In this document: positions 6,579 to 7,203 of the stretch, piece after piece | Layout: each line of letters opens with the position of its first letter | How positions within the stretch are numbered: the stretch's first letter is position 1 | Assembly: GCA_002329565.1 (NCBI GenBank) | Contig: DCTM01000052.1 | Coordinates: forward strand, 1 to 7,203 | Source: Firmicutes bacterium UBA1440 | GTDB taxonomy: Bacteria; Bacillota; Clostridia; Peptostreptococcales; Anaerovoracaceae | Direction of reading: 5' to 3' | Length of the DNA: 7,203 nucleotides | Made by a program: the position numbers and the translations under genes | The notes under the pieces: generated by a model | Database searches by the model: none | Told to the model about the DNA's origin: nothing | The model's input: the letters and a program-made list of their open reading frames with translations, nothing else

Positions 6579-6641
6579 ATCAACATGCATGAGTTGATTA
6601 TAAAAATTTAGGAATTAAATACCAAAACCAGGAGGAAGAAG
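6441..6641 (+). other. Spacer before prmC with small palindromes; no gene seen
   Basis: This stretch has stops in the frame shared with yqhQ (6465, 6480, 6507 and 6609) and no convincing coding sequence. It contains a perfect short palindrome CCTGCTTGCAGG (6444-6455), a CGCAA (6471-6475) / TTGCG (6486-6490) pair, a near-palindrome GTTA-ACCGGG-TAAC (6540-6553), and a hairpin ATCAAC (6579-6584) / GTTGAT (6593-6598) around CATGCATG. None is followed by a proper T-run, so no intrinsic terminator is called; yqhQ and prmC may share a transcript. The ribosome binding site of prmC, AGGAGG (6630-6635), ends the region. Confidence 0.5.
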
Positions 6642-7203
6642 ATGGGACTGCCGGTCAGAGAAATATTGAAATTAGGCGAGACGAGATTGACGGATGCGGC
6701 TTGCAGTAATCCAAAAATTGACAGTGAACTGCTGTATTGCCATCTAATGAATATTGACAGGGGCCGCCTGTTTATGCATTGGGGAGATGACCTTTCGGAT
6801 GAACTGTGCAGCGAATATTTTGCGCTGCTCGACACGCGCACATCGGGGGTGCCGCTGCAATACATTACGGGCAAGCAAGCTTTCATGGGGTTGGAATTTA
6901 CCGTCAATGAGAATGTCCTGATTCCAAGGCAAGAGACGGAAGTGCTCGTCGAAACTGTCCTCGAAATTATCAAGGCATCGCAAGGCAAAATCAAAAAGGT
7001 GTTGGATCTGTGCACCGGCAGCGGAGCGATTGCCGTCTCGCTTGCGGCGTTGGCTCGAGGGATAGATGTGTCCGCTTCCGACATTAGCCCCGAGGCGGTA
7101 GCGTTGGCCCGCAGAAATGCGAGTGCGGCCGAGGTCAAGGTAAACTTTGAGATCGGCGATTTGTTTGCGCCGTTTAAAAAAGCTTTTGGCAGGACGGAAA
7201 AGT
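6642..7203 (+). CDS. prmC: PrmC (HemK) peptide chain release factor glutamine methyltransferase, C-terminus off the window
   Basis: 187 complete codons to the right edge; family members have about 280-290 residues, so roughly two thirds is present. PrmC transfers a methyl group from S-adenosylmethionine to the Gln of the GGQ motif in release factors 1 and 2. Residues 1-75 form the N-terminal helical release-factor-binding domain. GVPLQYITGKQAFMGLEF (69-86) and VLIPRQETEVLVE (92-104) are hallmark segments joining it to the methyltransferase fold. VLDLCTGSGAIAVSLA (120-135) is the SAM-binding glycine loop, and SASDISPEAVALARRNA (144-160) holds the acidic residue that binds the ribose. The catalytic NPPY motif would lie beyond the edge. 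AGGAGG (6630-6635) is six bases from the ATG. prfA is the expected next gene in this arrangement. Confidence 0.94.
   Translation, partial: MGLPVREILKLGETRLTDAACSNPKIDSELLYCHLMNIDRGRLFMHWGDDLSDELCSEYFALLDTRTSGVPLQYITGKQAFMGLEFTVNENVLIPRQETEVLVETVLEIIKASQGKIKKVLDLCTGSGAIAVSLAALARGIDVSASDISPEAVALARRNASAAEVKVNFEIGDLFAPFKKAFGRTEK

Noticed and set aside
6608..7138. 176-residue minus-strand open frame opposite prmC
   Set aside because: It is Ser/Leu-rich antisense sequence over a clear PrmC coding region with intact motifs and a good ribosome binding site on the plus strand.

Overview
The window looks like chromosome from a diderm (outer-membrane) Firmicute, most likely a Negativicute. Two observations support this: a Firmicutes-style rho - yqhQ (DUF1385) - prmC translation/transcription cluster, and two envelope genes that fit an outer membrane, a TolC-type outer membrane efflux protein and a secreted protein with three S-layer homology (SLH) domains. 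The genus cannot be fixed from the sequence alone. No rRNA, tRNA, CRISPR array, insertion sequence, phage gene or integrase was seen.

Layout. Positions 1-960 (minus strand) hold the first 320 residues of a TolC-like protein whose C-terminus lies off the left edge. It has a near-consensus promoter (TTGAAA, 17 bp, TATAAT on the minus strand) in the 201-bp divergent spacer. On the plus strand, 1162-2244 encodes a LytR-CpsA-Psr (LCP) family membrane protein. A 175-bp spacer with two clear stem-loops, possibly a structured leader RNA, separates it from an SLH-domain protein at 2420-3529. A 298-bp A/C-rich, G-poor spacer with several short direct repeats follows. Then come rho (3828-5177), yqhQ/DUF1385 (5184-6263, six bases after rho and with its ribosome binding site inside the end of rho) and, after a 378-bp gap, the first 187 codons of prmC (6642 to the right edge).

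How the genes fit together. The left half is an envelope module: export channel, LCP ligase-like enzyme and SLH wall-binding protein. The right half is an information-processing operon: Rho terminates transcription, and PrmC methylates the glutamine of the GGQ motif in release factors, with prfA the expected next gene. YqhQ is a conserved membrane protein of unknown role that often sits here in Firmicutes. The rpmE gene that commonly lies between rho and yqhQ is absent from this interval.

The most unusual structure is the yqhQ-prmC gap. The yqhQ reading frame carries a repeat-rich C-terminal tail, and after its stop codon the same frame continues for tens of codons as recognisable coiled-coil-like sequence (leucine every seventh residue, duplicated GENQEL motifs), interrupted by stop codons. 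A third, weaker repeat copy lies further on in the same phase. This looks like the decaying remains of a longer C-terminal extension, or a tail interrupted by stop codons that are read through.
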